Assembly: GCF_954871325.1 (NCBI RefSeq)
Contig: NC_088777.1
Location: 54,102,703-54,166,702, forward strand
DNA from: Gordionus sp. m RMFG-2023
Taxonomy: Eukaryota; Nematomorpha; Gordioida; Chordodea; Parachordodidae
DNA: 64,000 bases
Direction of reading: 5' to 3'
The notes under the pieces were generated by a model. That model was not told where the DNA came from. It was given only the letters and a program-made list of their open reading frames with translations, and did not search any database. Positions within the stretch are counted from its first letter, which is position 1, and each line of letters starts with the position of its first letter. The position numbers and the translations under genes are program-made. This document shows positions 10,499 through 25,100 of this stretch, in pieces.

Positions 10499-12503
10499 CA
10501 GGGGCGTCGCTATCATTTATAATCTTAGGCGGGCTCAACTAAAAAAAATTTATGAGGGGCTTCGCCCCCATACCCTCTAATTTCCTGGCCTTCAGCCCGC
10601 TTTTGCCCGGCCTTCGGTCGGGTTTTATATTGATATATATTGCTTTTTTTAAAATTGTTAACTCTGGACAGTTATTCTGAATATCATATTTTGTATTTCA
10701 TGCATACAAAATAAACTGACATATAAATAATTAAAACTATACAAGACATTTCTAAATATAATATTTTTAAAAACAAAATCTATTTATTACAGTATAAAAT
10801 GTTTTTGATTGCTGATATAAAAAAATTTTGCAGTTAAAGAATTACAAGTGATAAAAAATTTTTAATTCATACATATGCCTCATTTGACAATGGTTTTTAA
10901 AAACCACATAATACAATAATTTAATTCTTAGCAACTTAAATTAACAAAAGGTTATCAAACTAATATAATTTGTTACCATTTTAGACAATGTTTTATATAA
11001 TGGACTAATAAGAAAAAATTTATAGGCCTAAACTAAATCAACAATTCTTGAGAAAGAGACTATAAACGACCAATCCAAATCATAAATTAAGTGGCTAGAG
11101 CTTCCTTTTTGATGACATGATGGAAGCTATATAATTAATCTAGAAAATTATTGTGAGATATTAAATTTTTAAAAGATTATCTTACATTTTAAATGGTATA
11201 TAAAAGACTACACAGTTGACCATTATTGTTTATATAAAATATGCAATCATATGCTCTCAGCAGCAGTAGTAATAAACTTAAATTACATAGCAACACAAAT
11301 AATAGATGCTTGTTAATTTGCATTAATAGCCATGACACTCACGATGTAAACTAATATCAGAATTTATTATGTTAAATAAATTAATAAAATAAAAACACTA
11401 AAAATCTTTGGAAGAAATAATTATGCAAAAATATCGAAGCCTGGAGTTATTTACTAGCAATGTTATATTAGAAATAAAACATTTTCTAACAATAAAATAA
11501 GGACCATATGAAACAATTAAGATTTTACATATCGTAACACCACCTTGGTATATTATATCTTAAAATAATAGTAGGTTGCAATAATATCAAAAATATTATT
11601 GTATTAAAATTTAAAATTTAACTCAAAACCAATGCTCAAAACTGTTTTTCGAAAAAGAAAAGAATAGCTTTCCTAAAAACACGTAAAAAAGGGAAGAAAA
11701 GATATCAAATTTATTACATCTGCAGGATGAAGAATAAAGTGTTTAATTTTTAAATTATTATAACTAAATAGATGGCATTGTTAATATATTTATTATCAAA
11801 TTTATTAGTAAAATTATTTAAAATATTAACTGTAATATATTATATAACTGTCAAATATCGCTATAAAAGTGGCATTTTATCTAATTATTAATAAACAAAT
11901 GTATATAGTAGAGGATTATAAACTATATGTCTACTTACTTTTTATAAAGAAATCTCTTATACTTATTTGGATCTTAAAACCATTTTTAATAGGTATGATA
12001 ATAAAATTTAAAAATAAATATACAGTTGATTAGTCATTTTGAACTCGGCTAATTACAATATTAAATTTTTTAATTTTCAATTAATAAATGATTATATTTA
12101 TTTAATTAGGGTTATATAACAATTTAAATAATAATAGTCAATTAAACTTCAACTATTAATGCTAAATTAATATTTAGTGAGTGATATTGATATTCTATTT
12201 TTAACACAAAATTTGATTGCAAGCTGACATAGTGAAAATATAAGTTAAATTATATGTATTAATATAATCTATTAAAATAATATTCATTTAAAAAATATGT
12301 AGACAGTCTTATTAATTTTTAAATAATAAAATTTAATCTATATATTACTTAATAGAAATATAAAAGAAATCGTTCAGGGAGCAATATAAAATTGTTTATC
12401 AAGGTGAAATTAAGGAGCCATTAAAAAAGATTTTTCGCTTCAGGGGTCGTCAATTTTTCAGGGGCTCGAGCCCCAGCGCCCCCCCCCCCCTATGACGCCA
12501 CTG
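10499..12503. mobile_element. Non-coding DNA transposon with CAGGGGCGTC-type ends (2005 bp)
   Basis: The ends form a short imperfect inverted repeat, CAGGGGCGTC at the left and GACGCCACTG at the right. Subterminal GC-rich words include GGGGCTCGAGCCCC near the right end, next to a 12-base C run (12479-12490). No open frame of note lies inside. A second partial copy lies inverted at 7612-8040, confirming that it is a repeat family. I could not find a target-site duplication, so the superfamily is unassigned; this type of CAGTGGCG terminus occurs in several hAT-like families. Confidence 0.65.
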
Positions 12504-13050
12504 TCTTAATTATATTTTGTGATGACTCTCTTAATTTATCTTATAATGTTTATATAAAGCAAATATATGACAAAATTATTTGTAATATCAAACACTTAAA
12601 AAAACAAATCTATATGTCATTGAAAGACATTCTATTTTTCCCGTAATTTCATTTTTATTCAGAATTTTTATCGTCGTCCAAGTAAAGCATAAAGTATTCA
12701 AAGATAATGAAATAAATATTTAAGATAATAATTGTTTATTAAATTTTATAATATTTTACAATATAGGTTTATATATTTAAATTTGTTGAAAGGACAGTTT
12801 GTTTAAAATTAGGATTATTCATTATATCTCAATTTATCTATAAGACATGCTTATAATTGCGTTCAGCTTAGTTTCCTTTTCTTGTCAATTATTGTAATTT
12901 ATTATTATAATTAACTGCTAAGCCTACTATTTTATTAATTTAAATTACAATTTTCCTCGTTGCATATCCCATATGATATGTAAGTTCGCGCGTTTGCGTA
13001 TCATATGTTTAAATTATTCTCACTACAATATTTTACAAAGATATTTTACT
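12504..13050. promoter_or_regulatory. upstream region of DNA ligase 1
   Basis: AT-rich flank before the inferred ligase ATG at 13051. I see no specific core promoter motif. A GC-richer patch at about 12985-13005 (GTTCGCGCGTTTGCG) stands out and could be a regulatory site, but this is speculation. Confidence 0.25.
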
Positions 13051-13165
13051 ATGCCCCAAAATAAAATAACGTAACCTAATTTATAAAGTTTTATAGTAAT
13101 AAAAAATATAGGCATTTTTTTTCTAAGAAATCTGATTTTGACAATGAAAATTCTTTAGAAAACAA
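13051..13165 (+). CDS. LIG1: LIG1 exons 1-2: start codon and PCNA-binding PIP box
   Basis: Exon 1 (13051-13070) ends at donor GTAACC; exon 2 (13112-13165) follows acceptor ATATAG and ends at donor GTAATA. Joined across the 41-bp intron they read MPQNKITHFFSKKS. This has the PIP-box pattern Q-x2-I-x2-F-F that DNA ligase 1 uses at its extreme N-terminus to bind PCNA. The match of motif, position and splice phase makes this the likely true start, although the exons are tiny. Possible linking exons at 13692-13717 and 13772-13823 fit each other in phase but not the next exon, so they remain tentative. Confidence 0.72.
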
Positions 13166-16100
13166 GTAATATTAAATTTATTTGCTATTTATAACATAGA
13201 AATGCTTAATTCTCTCATAAACTCATCAGACTGGGTATTAAAATTTAAAGTAAATATTGAGACATCATTACGTTTTTTATGCTGGCAAAGTTAGGCGCTA
13301 GCTTAACCAGATGCTATTTAAATATTCATGGAAAGTAAGATGTAACCTTATGGGGAGGCTTATATGTTTAGCTAATTATATATTCTCTGTTTTCTCATGT
13401 TGTAGATAAATATAAATAATAACTTAATAAAAACCAAATGAATTTGGGCACATTAACAACTTAGAAAGAACATTTTAATATAGCATGTTAAGTTTAAAAT
13501 ATGAAAATGTGTTATAAGATTGCCAATCAAAAAATAATATTTCATTTATATATAAATGTATCTTAATTTTTTTGTTTAAAAATAGGAAATTAAATAGAGA
13601 TGAAACATCCTTAAATAAAATTCATAAAATCAAAAAGGTCTGTAGTGGTAAAATATAATATATTCACAATTTTTTTAGTTAAAGGTTGCAGAAAATGTGA
13701 AAAAAAATTATTTAATAGTTGAATCTAAAGGTTATATTAAATTTTCATTTTATTTATAAACATTTTAATAGACACTGATGTTGTTCAAGCTAATCCTATT
13801 AAAAATATACCATTAAATCTAAAGTCTAATATATTTTTATAATTTTTTTAATAATATATTCAAATAAGTGTGTATATAAAAGACATTGATACATATGATC
13901 CTTCCAAGGTAAATTATGATGCAGTTTCTGATGCAGTGTGGGATCAAAATCAAAAGTTCACTTTTATTATTTGAATCATATATAAGTTATAATAAGTGTT
14001 CCATATGCTGCCCTATCAAAAACATTAGAATACATAGAAGAAGAATCCTCAAGGTATATATCTATATATATATTCTAATTCTTATCTTTATTTGTCATAT
14101 GTTATGTTTTAAAATATATTATTTCAAATATTTTTTAGACTAAAGATTATCAATATATTGAGTAACTTCTTTCAATCAACAATAATATTGACCCCCAATG
14201 ATCTCATTCCTATTCTTTATTTATGTTCTAATTGCATTGCACCAGCCTATCAAGGAAAAGAGTTGGGAATGGGTGAAAATGTTGTGCTCAAAATGATTGC
14301 TGAAAATACTGGTATTAAAATATTCATTAAGCATTTAATATTAAATGTTTAAAATCTTTTTATTATAAATGTAAACTTCTATGTATATTTAATTTTATTG
14401 TCATTATTAGTTATAGTATAATTGATGTATTCCTTTTTAAATAAGTTTATAATAGACATTAAACACATTTAAAAAAATTCCCTGATATGTTTCATTTTAA
14501 ATTTGTATTCATCATTAAATATCAATCCATATTTTGTGGTATCAGATAGATATCTGCAACGGGTCTCGGGCCTTATTCTATTTTAAATAATTGGGTTTGG
14601 ACTGGGCCGGGCCTAATATTTAAAAAAAAAATTGAGCCAGGTCGGACTTTGGATTTTAAATATATCTAAATTTATCAATTTTATATTGAATTTTTTATGT
14701 AAAATATAAATATTTTATTTTATTTATTGAAATAAACGACATATAACATGTCTTTTATTTTGAGTAATTATAATAATTAATTTCTATATTTAAATAAATT
14801 TGAGCCAGACTGGGTCGGTTAATTTTTTTTAAAAAAAAATTCAAGTTCAGGCTGGGCCGGCAAAACTTTTTTTAAAAAAATTTCAACCAGGGCCAGGCTT
14901 GAAAAATTAGGCCCAATGCAGATCACTAGTATCAGATTGGCACCAATATTGGAGAAAAAATAAGTGATTGGCCAATATTTTGAAAAATTTTACATTTAAT
15001 TTACATTTTTTTAAATTTATTTTTAATCTAATTTCCCTCTCATAATACATCTTCATAATACCCATACAAAATGTGTGAAGGAATGTGCCACTTATAAAAA
15101 AAATTTTTTAATGTCTTTTTAAAAATTTTTTTTTAACAATAGGGGATATTAGTAGCTTCTTATATAAAAAAAAATTACCCATCATTGTGTATTTTTTTTT
15201 GCCTATTGTTTATTTCCATTGCTTTTTGAATTTAAAATTCATTAATTAACTAAGATATCAATAGTTTATCTACAAATATTAATTATTCTAATTGATATTT
15301 AATTTGTTTTTTCTTTTATACAAAAAGGTGCACAATTTTTTATACAGGAAATTTAATACTAATATATGTATAGTGTGCTATAAATATTAATTTATACTTG
15401 TGTACTAAGGCTAATTAGATAAGAGAAAATCATCATTAGAAATAATTTGTAAATATATGTATATCAAAGACTTTCATGAGGCTGGGTATGGGCCTAATAT
15501 GATATTTTCTAGTGTGCCTGATCTGGATCTGGGTTTTGAAAATTTTTCTATAATGGGCTTGGCCCTAAAATTTTTATCATTTAGTTTTGCAAACAAAATG
15601 ATTACTTAAATACACTGAAATTTTTTTTTATTTTTATTAAAAACAATAAATTCAATTTTTGGATATGGCTTGCGAAAATTTTTTGAAACTTATTATGGCC
15701 CTAGGCCGGGCATGGAATTTTTTATATATATTAAATATGGGCTGGGCCTGGGCTTAAAAATATTTTTTACTGCAGACCTATTCCAGGCCTGATCCACTAA
15801 GGGTCATGACTATATCATTTGAATAAAAACCTTTCTACAAATTTAAAGATAAAACATACTTTTAGAATTATAAAGTTTTGAGATTTTTTTTGATTTTTGG
15901 GAGCCAGGGATAAGTGAATATTCTGATTAGTTTAAAATATTGGGGAAGCCTTAATAAAGAGCGAAGAGTGTGGTCCGGTTTTTTGTTTGGACCAGACCAA
16001 TGCACTCTAACCAAAATAGTCTTAGAAAGATCAATCCAAATTCCAATAATATGAAAAAATTAGGCCTGAGCTTGACCCGAATTTTTAAAAATAGGCCCCA

Positions 16101-19100
16101 ACCCGACTTGAGGTAAGTCTTCAAACCAACTTGCACTTGCAGAGCTCTAGTTACAGGTTCTGTTTTAGAGCTAAACTACATTCAAGCAAAAAATCTTTTT
16201 AACAATAAAAATTAATCCTTTAAAATAAATGACACATTTTATACAATATTTTATCTTTTGCTAGAAACAGTTCTAGAACCGGTTTCTATTAATATGAGTT
16301 CCAGTTCTGTTTCTTAAACCTTAGTAGATAACCACTTTTCAAACACATAACTTAATGTTCTTATTCTAAGTTCCTGCATTAAAAAATGACACAATATGTT
16401 TGAAAAGAACACTATTACTAAAAAACTTAATATATGCTAAGAAAATGATTTTTTAAATATAAAGGTAGGAGCATTGCTAGCGTTAAACAGGACCTCAAGT
16501 CTAAGGGAGATATAGGAATAGTCGCCCAAAACAGCAAAACTACCCAAAGAACAATGTTCAAATCTAAGAAACGTCTCACGATTAACAAGGTCTTTAAAAC
16601 CCTTTCAGACATGTCGGAGATATCCGGCAACACAGTGAGTCATATTAAATGATATACTATATATTTTTCTTAATAACTTGCTTCCTTGTATTTAATTTAA
16701 TTGCTTTTCTTTAAATTTATCTTAATCAATAACCCCAATTATAAAAATCATTTTTTATTCCATGTTTAAAATTGCAAGAGTACTACCAAAAAATTGAACA
16801 AACTGAAGGACTTGTTTCTAGATTGCGAAAAAAGTGAAAGCCGATACCTAGTTAGGTTTGTTTGCGGGAAGATGAGGATAGGACTCGCCCAGCAGAGCAT
16901 ACTGACGGCATTGGCTATGGCGTTTACAAATGCCACAAGTTACTACATTCATTTTTTTTTAGTTTCATTCTATCCATTTAGATAGAAGGGAGTATATAGT
17001 TCTTTACCCTCTTTAAGCTCATTTTAGTCGACCTAAGAGGGCTCTTGTAATTTCGCTAGAATATAATAGACAAATATTAATCATAATATTTTATTTATTG
17101 GGCTAGTAACTTCCATCCATTCGTCAAATTTTATCTTATGAGTCGTGATATTTAACCCCCCCCCCCAATTCAATTGATTCCTTGTAGTGTTGTTAAATGG
17201 CTTATTTACAATTTTATGATAAGTAAGACTCAACTATCTCCACCCGGTTAGTAGGGTCAAATAAGCCGATTATTCGAATATATTTACCATTTTATAATAA
17301 AACTCATTTTGTTAGACATTTTAAATTTTTCCATAATTTTGAGAATTTGGTAAAAATGATAATATTTTTACTTTTTTTTAAAAGGGAAAAATGCTAAAAA
17401 GAAAGCGATGGACCAAAATGCGGCTATATTGAAAAATTCCTTCAAGTATTTTTTTTACCAATAAATTAATTTTTTAACCTTCATTTGTTTTCTTCCTTTA
17501 AAAAAAATGTTATTTCTTTATTTTTCTGTATTTATTAAACTATGGGTAGTGATTCGAAGGCCCATGGGACTGTTGAGGTGCCTTAATCATCTTGAATACT
17601 CGGTAATATGTCTGGTGGATAATATTATCAATATTTATTTCATTGGTTATTGTTAATAATACGTTTAATGATGTTACATCTTTATTTTTCTATATTTGTT
17701 AAATGACTATGTAAGTAATAAATTAGGGTTGTAATTCACAGACCTCTAAGACTGTTGAACTTGATGCCTTAATCATCGCAAAAACTTAGTAATAAGCCTG
17801 GTGAATAATAGTATCATTATTTATTTCATTGGTTATTGTTAATAATACGTTTAATGATGGTACTTCTTTATTGTTCTATATTTGTTAAATGACTATTTAA
17901 GTAATAAATTAGGGTTGTAATTCACAGACCTCTAAGACTGTTGAACATGATGCCTTAATCATCGCAAATATTTAGTAAGCTGTGGATAAAATTCTCGTTA
18001 TTTATTTAACCGTAATTATCGAAAATAATTAGTTATTAGCGGATAATATAACATTTTTCATTGGTTATTTTGTATAAATTGATTTTGTTATCTTATACGC
18101 CTAAAGCATCACTTTGTATTAATGCAGATGGTTTTTCAAACACATATATGAACCATTATAAAAAAAGATAACATTTTCAATAAAATCTTATTTTTTAATA
18201 TCGAAACTTTTAACAAGGACCATTCAATCTTTTATTTTACAGGCTATGCCAATTTTCCTCGAATATTATTATTCGGCGGATAATCCCGAAATTTTATTCG
18301 TTATTTTTTTTTACAAATCACAGTTTTAGCCAATTAAAAAACCCTGAGGAGGAATAAGTCCAAATGATATTAGAGAAAAATTTTAAAAGAATTCTTTCTT
18401 TTTTTTGCATAATTAGATAAATTTTTTTTATATATAATCAATACTTTCTTTCGAGGGAGAGAAGAAGAAAAATGAGCGTAAATAAAATAAGAAATTATAT
18501 TATCTATGACCCTCCATTTTGTATATTTTGCCGCGAATTGGCGCTAACTGTCAATGAAGACTATAACCCTTCATGTATTTTCTAGACCGCGAATTCTCGC
18601 TAACCATGAATGAAGGGTGAAGTAATGTATTTTTTTGTTGAAAAATTAGTGAATGCCCATCTTACGATATCCTTATTCCTTTAATCCTGCAAAATGGAAT
18701 TTCGAATTTAGCCGATACTTGTAAAATGCATCCAGGTAATACATAAATAATATTATTTTCATTTTATATGCTGGAAAGGAATGATTTATGTATAATAGTG
18801 TTGGTCCATCCATCTTTTAAATTAAATAATCTCATAGCTAGATCATCTAACTCCAACAACCTTTAATCAAAAATTTTATATTATGGTGCATTTATAGTAA
18901 TCGCGATTAAAACCCGATATTGCTCTATATTATATCTATAAGAAATAAATCAATGGGTAATGATGTACGACGTCAGTCAACACATATTTCCTAACAATGC
19001 TCAAATTTTAATTAAAGGCAATAAGTAACAGCTTATCTTAACCATGTCCTTGTATATATAATCTATCATATATATATACTGTTAGCACAAAAATACTTTT

Positions 19101-22100
19101 TATGGCTTTAGAAAAAAACTCTATTCCACCCGGATTTAAAGATGAGTAGAAGCATCAAGGTCTCTGGCTTCTGGGCCCACACGCGCCGCTTCGAAACAAC
19201 AAATTTTAATAACTTAGGCCGTTTTCTACTATTGTCTCATTTTGACACCGTACATCAATACTCCAAAATCGAATACGCTGTTACTTATATAGGGATATCA
19301 AACATACCTAAATGCACCATTAGGGGGTTAAGATCATATTTTTAAAGGTCCCCCTACACTACCCTTCTTAAAAACAAGATATTTGTTCAAACTACTTTGT
19401 TCACAAAAGTAAAATTCTTAATATAGTTCTCTAACCACATGGCCTAAACGCTTCGCAAACATTAAAATGGATACCAAATTTAATGAAAAAATAACGAATA
19501 TTTCTATATTGTTTTTTTTATTTCTTCTAATTCTTAATTTTAAATTAGTACATATCTCGTGCCTAATCATATATCTTATCTGAGAAGAAAAGAGAAGAAT
19601 TCATATTTTCTCTCTCATAATATTGTATCGATTTATTTATAAGTTCGAATATTAAAATTTGCATAAGGTGGCCAAGCTTTGGTCAATATTAGCTAAGTAG
19701 TCAAATTTACAGAAATTCTTGATAAACATTTTTTAATCCAATTTTGGAAGGGAATGGGGCCTGTATATTCACTAAGAATATTAAAAATTTTAAGAATAAC
19801 CCAATTAAAATTTTTTACGGAAAAACTTACCTAATCTTCGTAAAATAATTTTCCCATTCATATATTCCTCTAATATTCTAGCGACCATATGATCTGAGAA
19901 GACATATTTTGTGATATTTTAAAAAAAGGTGTTCCTGTCAAGCCCATGTTGGCCCAACCCTCAAAAGGTGACCTCAGCGAATTGTTCAAAAAATTCGATA
20001 AATCTTCCGACAAATCAAACGAACCCTTGACCTTCGAATATAAATACGACGGAGAGAGAGCTCAGGTTTGCATTTATTCTAATTAAAATGGATCTGATGG
20101 GAATTTCACAAATTTTATACTTTAAATGACACCCTTTTTGCTTAATTGTTGAAACAAAAGATCCATCTCTGTTCTGACGGGACTTTCAGAATTTACAGCC
20201 GAAATCAAGAGGATACTACGCAGAAATATCCCGATTTGATCCAAAAATTTTTACGCGATTCACCCACCGATGAGGTTCACGACGAAATTTACGACGCGCA
20301 GAACGTGAAGGATTTTATTATGGATGCGGAGGTGGTAGCATGGGACTCGCAAAATTGCCGCATTTTGCCCTTCCAAATTTTAAGTACCAGAAAGAGAAAA
20401 GTTAAGTAAAATTTAAAATTTCTTTAAAATATATATGGAATCAACCAATAAAAAGTCTATTTTAAACCCGACCCCCTCAGTATTTTTTAAAAAAAATTAG
20501 CGTATTGGTAGTATAATCTCTAACAGAAGAAAAATGAAATTTTACTTCCTTATATATCACTTAATTATTAAGATATGTTTAACAACGCATGTGTATTTTA
20601 TTTATTTCAAACAAAATTGATCGTATCTTTAAAAAAAAGATCTGGCAGTATAGCCAAAATTTATAATTTTTCTAATGGCACAAGTTAGCCTATATAAAAA
20701 AAACCTCTACATTCATAAAAATGATTTATGGATAAAGGAGGAATGACATTTATTTGCAACCGCACCTGGTAAAAGTCCCTGCGACAGTTTTGGAGGGCGT
20801 TACTATACGACGGTGAGCAGCTGGAGCATTGCAACAGTTGGTAATTCCAACCATTTTGAGGAAATCAATATTAACGATTATACACAGAGGGCATCCAGGA
20901 ATAAATGCTATGAAATCAATTTTTAGAATGTATTGCTGGTGGCCGAATTGCGATAAAGATATTGAACAATATGTTCGTCAATGTATGCCTTGTCAAAGTA
21001 ATCGGTCTAATATTATGGAGGTTCCTTTATATTCGTGGAACATATCTAATATACCATGGGAACAAATTCATTTGGATTTCGTGGGGCCTATTGATTCGTA
21101 TTCATGGTTAGTTGGAGTTGATGCACATACTAAATGGGTTGAGGTTGAGTTAATGAGAGAGACCACGTCCACGACAATGATCATGGTTTTAAGGATATGG
21201 TTCGCACGGTTTGGAACACCTAGACAAATCGTATCAGATAATGGACCTCAATTTATTTCTGGAGAATTTCGAAAATTTTGTTTCGAGAAAAATATTAAAT
21301 TGATACATACAACACCGTACCATCCAAAAACGAACGGTTTAGCTGAAAGAACGATACGAACCCTCAAGAGTCGATATTTTGCAACTAGGAAAGACATCAG
21401 GGAGCCCGAGGAAGCCATGGGAGAAGTTTTGCTAGCATATAGAATGGGTGAGCATCAATCAACTGGACGTTCACCGGCTAAGTTATTATTGGGGCGAAAT
21501 TTAAAAACGGGATTGAATTGGTTACGTCCTAATGTTAGTTATGAAATGGAACGATCGAATATACGACAAAAAGTAGCGCATGATGAACATAGTCATATGA
21601 GAGAATTTGAGATTGCACAACCGGTATGGGTGCATAATGAAATAAATTCAGGTTGGAGAGAAGGAGTTATAAAATCCAGAACTGGTAGATATTTTTATTT
21701 GGTAGAAAGCAAGGATAGAATGGTACGAAAGCATGCAGATCAATTTTGAAAAAGGGAGGTAGCTAAAGAAATGGAGAAGTCTGGGCCAGGGAAAGAAAAT
21801 ATGGAGTCAGAGAGAGAAGAGGAAAATATAAAAAATAAAGAGTCGGATATAGTTGAGATTTTAGAAAATGTGGAAGATAACGGAAAACTAGAAACGCGGA
21901 AATCACAAAGAGCCAGGAAACCTACAAATCGGCTGATTGAGGAATTGTAAGATCATATGCGTGGGGATATGTTATAAATGAGATTTATATTATATATTAT
22001 CAATGTTATAAATGTCATACATACAAATCAATCATATATATATATATATATCAGGTGATTTTTAGTTAATAAAGCCATCCATATTTGTGTATGCTTATTT

Positions 22101-25100
22101 AAGACTAATTAGTATATTGGCGACGTTGTCGATGATCTTATTATGAACAAAGAAGACAAAAATAAAGTAATTATGAATAAAGAAGAAAAAAATGATAACA
22201 TTATGATCAAATTTGATAACTTTGACAAGCAAAACAATTTTGCTGATTACATTGAATATATTGATGATATGTTGGAGATAAGAGGTATATTAGTAAATAA
22301 TGAAACCAAAAAAAAATATTATTTGCGTATATGGGTATTAGTAATTTAGCAGAGATGAGGTCCTTTGTTTATCCAAAAATATTGAAAGATCTTAATTATG
22401 AAGAGATTATTGAAGTGGGTAAGAAAGTTTTTAAGCCTATTTCAACATTATTTAGCTCGAGAATTAAATTTATTCGGATAGAAAGAGGGGTTGGTGAATC
22501 AGTTGCGGAGTTTGCAGCTCGACTTAAAAAATTGGCTCAAGAATGTAAATTTGAATCTGACCTAGATGGGAGATTGAGGGATCAGATGGTGGCTGGAATC
22601 AAAATGGGTGCATTGGAGAAAGATATTCGCACTAGATTTCCAGATGGAATAAATGACTTGGGAGAAAGGGTGAGTTTTCAACAGGTTTTAAATATGGCTT
22701 TGGCAATGGAAAGGGCTGAGGATGAAGTGACAAATATGATGGTAAAAAAAGTCAATAAACCTAAGGAGCAGATGGAGAATAATCAAGAAAATTTTTCTAA
22801 TCAAAAGTACCCATATAATAATAATAACAAAGAAAAAGGTAATTTTAGTTATTACAATAATAATAATTTTAAGTTTAGAGATAACAATAAATTTAACAAT
22901 AATGATATGTATAAGTTTAATAAATGCTCAAAATGTGGAAGAACTCATCCCCCTTTTCAATGTTTTGCATCAAGGGTAAAATGTTATAATTGCCAAAAGG
23001 TAGGGCATTATGCTAAATATTGTAAGGGACAGAAGTTACATGCTATGCATATAGATGACAATGATTCATCAGATTCAATTAATAATACCTCTTGTTCCTT
23101 GTCCGACCAACCCCAGCAAGATATAATGCTTGTTAATTTATGCAGAGGAGCGGCAATTCCATGTAGATGTGGCAAAAATCTCTCGTGATAATTCACAAGT
23201 CCTAAAAAAGATCGTAATTGGTGTATATTATTAGGAGTTGGTATCCTTCGAATAGCATCTATTTTTCTTTCGCTGGATGTATTCCATATTTGTCTATTAC
23301 GAAACCCAGAAAAGAAACTGATTCATTTAAAAAACGTATTTTGGCCCATTTTGCCTTCATACCCACCTGTTTTAGTTTCATTAGTACTTTTTTTACGTTA
23401 TTCAAATATTCTACATCATTTTTCCCCGTTATGATAATATCGTCAAGATATACTCCGGTCATTTGGCAGTCTTGTAATAAATTATCCATGTATCTTTGAA
23501 ATATGGTCGGCGCACTAGAAAGACCGAAAGGCATACATTGATATTGGAAATAACCAATGTGGGTCGATATGGTTAAGTATTCTTTTGAACTTTCTTTTAT
23601 TGGTAATTGTAAATATGCATCTTTCAAATCTATTACCGTAAATTTCAATCCATCTTTTAATTTGGTTAAAAGATCATCCATCCACCGTTGGTATAATATG
23701 ATAATCGCACAAAACATATGGGTTTAATGTCACCTTAAAATTCGCACAAATCCTGAGTTCTCCATTTGTTTTTCGTACGTTTACTGTTGGAGTGGCCCAT
23801 GTCAACCGTTTTTGTGTTGGATCAATCGCCTTCAATATTCCTGATTTAACCAATCTATCGAGTTCCATTTCAATTGGTTTTCGTAATGGAAAAGGTACTC
23901 TACGAGCTGGCCATGATTTCGGCCTTGCTGCCTCACTCAAATGTATGCTAACTTCTATATCATTCACCCGTCCAGGCTTGTCATTAAAAACACTGAAAAA
24001 TTCTGTTGTCATGCCAGCAATTTGTTTATCGGTTGTCATGACCTCTTTATTTGTGATACTACGTATAGTCACTTGTCGTGGAATAAACATATTAAATGCC
24101 AGTATCCATGGTAGTCCAAATAATGGAATGTCATTTGAACGGGTCACCACAATCGGTAGTGATCTGCTTATCTTTTCAAGACGAACCCTCACCATAGTTT
24201 CACCAAGTACATCTAGCGGTTGGTTACCATATACTGATAAAGGTTTGGTTGGTCCAAGTTTGGGTCGGCCAATTTCATCCCAATATTGTTTCCCAATCAC
24301 CGATACCTGTGCCCCCGTATCATAGTCAAATTCTATAGGTACTCCATTTATCCAAACAAATATCTTTGCACTATTTCTACCAATTTGGGAAATATTATTA
24401 ATTGAATCTGATGAATCATTGTCATCTATATGCATAGCATGTAACTTCTGTCCCTTACAATATTTAGCATAATGCCCTACCTTTTGGCAATTATAACATT
24501 TCATCCTTGATGCAAAACATTGAAAAGGGGGATGAGTTTTCCACATTTTGAGCATTTATTAAACTTATACATATCATTATTGTTAAATTTATTGTTATCT
24601 CTAAACTTAAAATTATTATTATTGTTATTGTAATAACTAAAATTACCTTTTTCTTTGTTATTATTATTATATGAGTACTTTTGATTAGAAAAATTTTCTT
24701 GATTATTCTCCATCTGCTCCTTAGGTTTATTGACTTTTTTTACCATCATATTTGTCACTTCATCCTCAGCCCTTTCCATTGCCAAAGCCATATTTAAAAC
24801 CTGTTGAAAACTCACCCTTTCTCCCAAGTCATTTATTCCATCTGGAAATCTAGTACTAATATCTTTCTCCAATGCACCCATTTTGATTCCAGCCACCATC
24901 TGATCCCTCAATCTCCCATCTAGGTCAGATTCAAATTTACATTCTTGAGCCAATTTTTTAAGTCGAGCTGCAAACTCCACAACTGATTCACCAACCCCCT
25001 CTTTCTATCCGAATAAATTTAATTCTCGAGCTAAATAATGATGAAATAGGCTTAAAAACTTTCTTACCCACTTCAATAATCTCTTCATAATTAAGATCTT

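Noticed and set aside
15951-16136. Minus-strand 61-codon frame
   Set aside because: Falls in hAT-like repeat remnants with GGCC/CCGG words; no protein family.
19142-19345. 67-codon plus-strand frame in a LIG1 intron
   Set aside because: No similarity to ligase or any family I know; it sits between two well-defined ligase exons and lacks splice partners.
23792-24325. 177-codon plus-strand frame
   Set aside because: It is the antisense shadow of the minus-strand retroelement protease-RT region.
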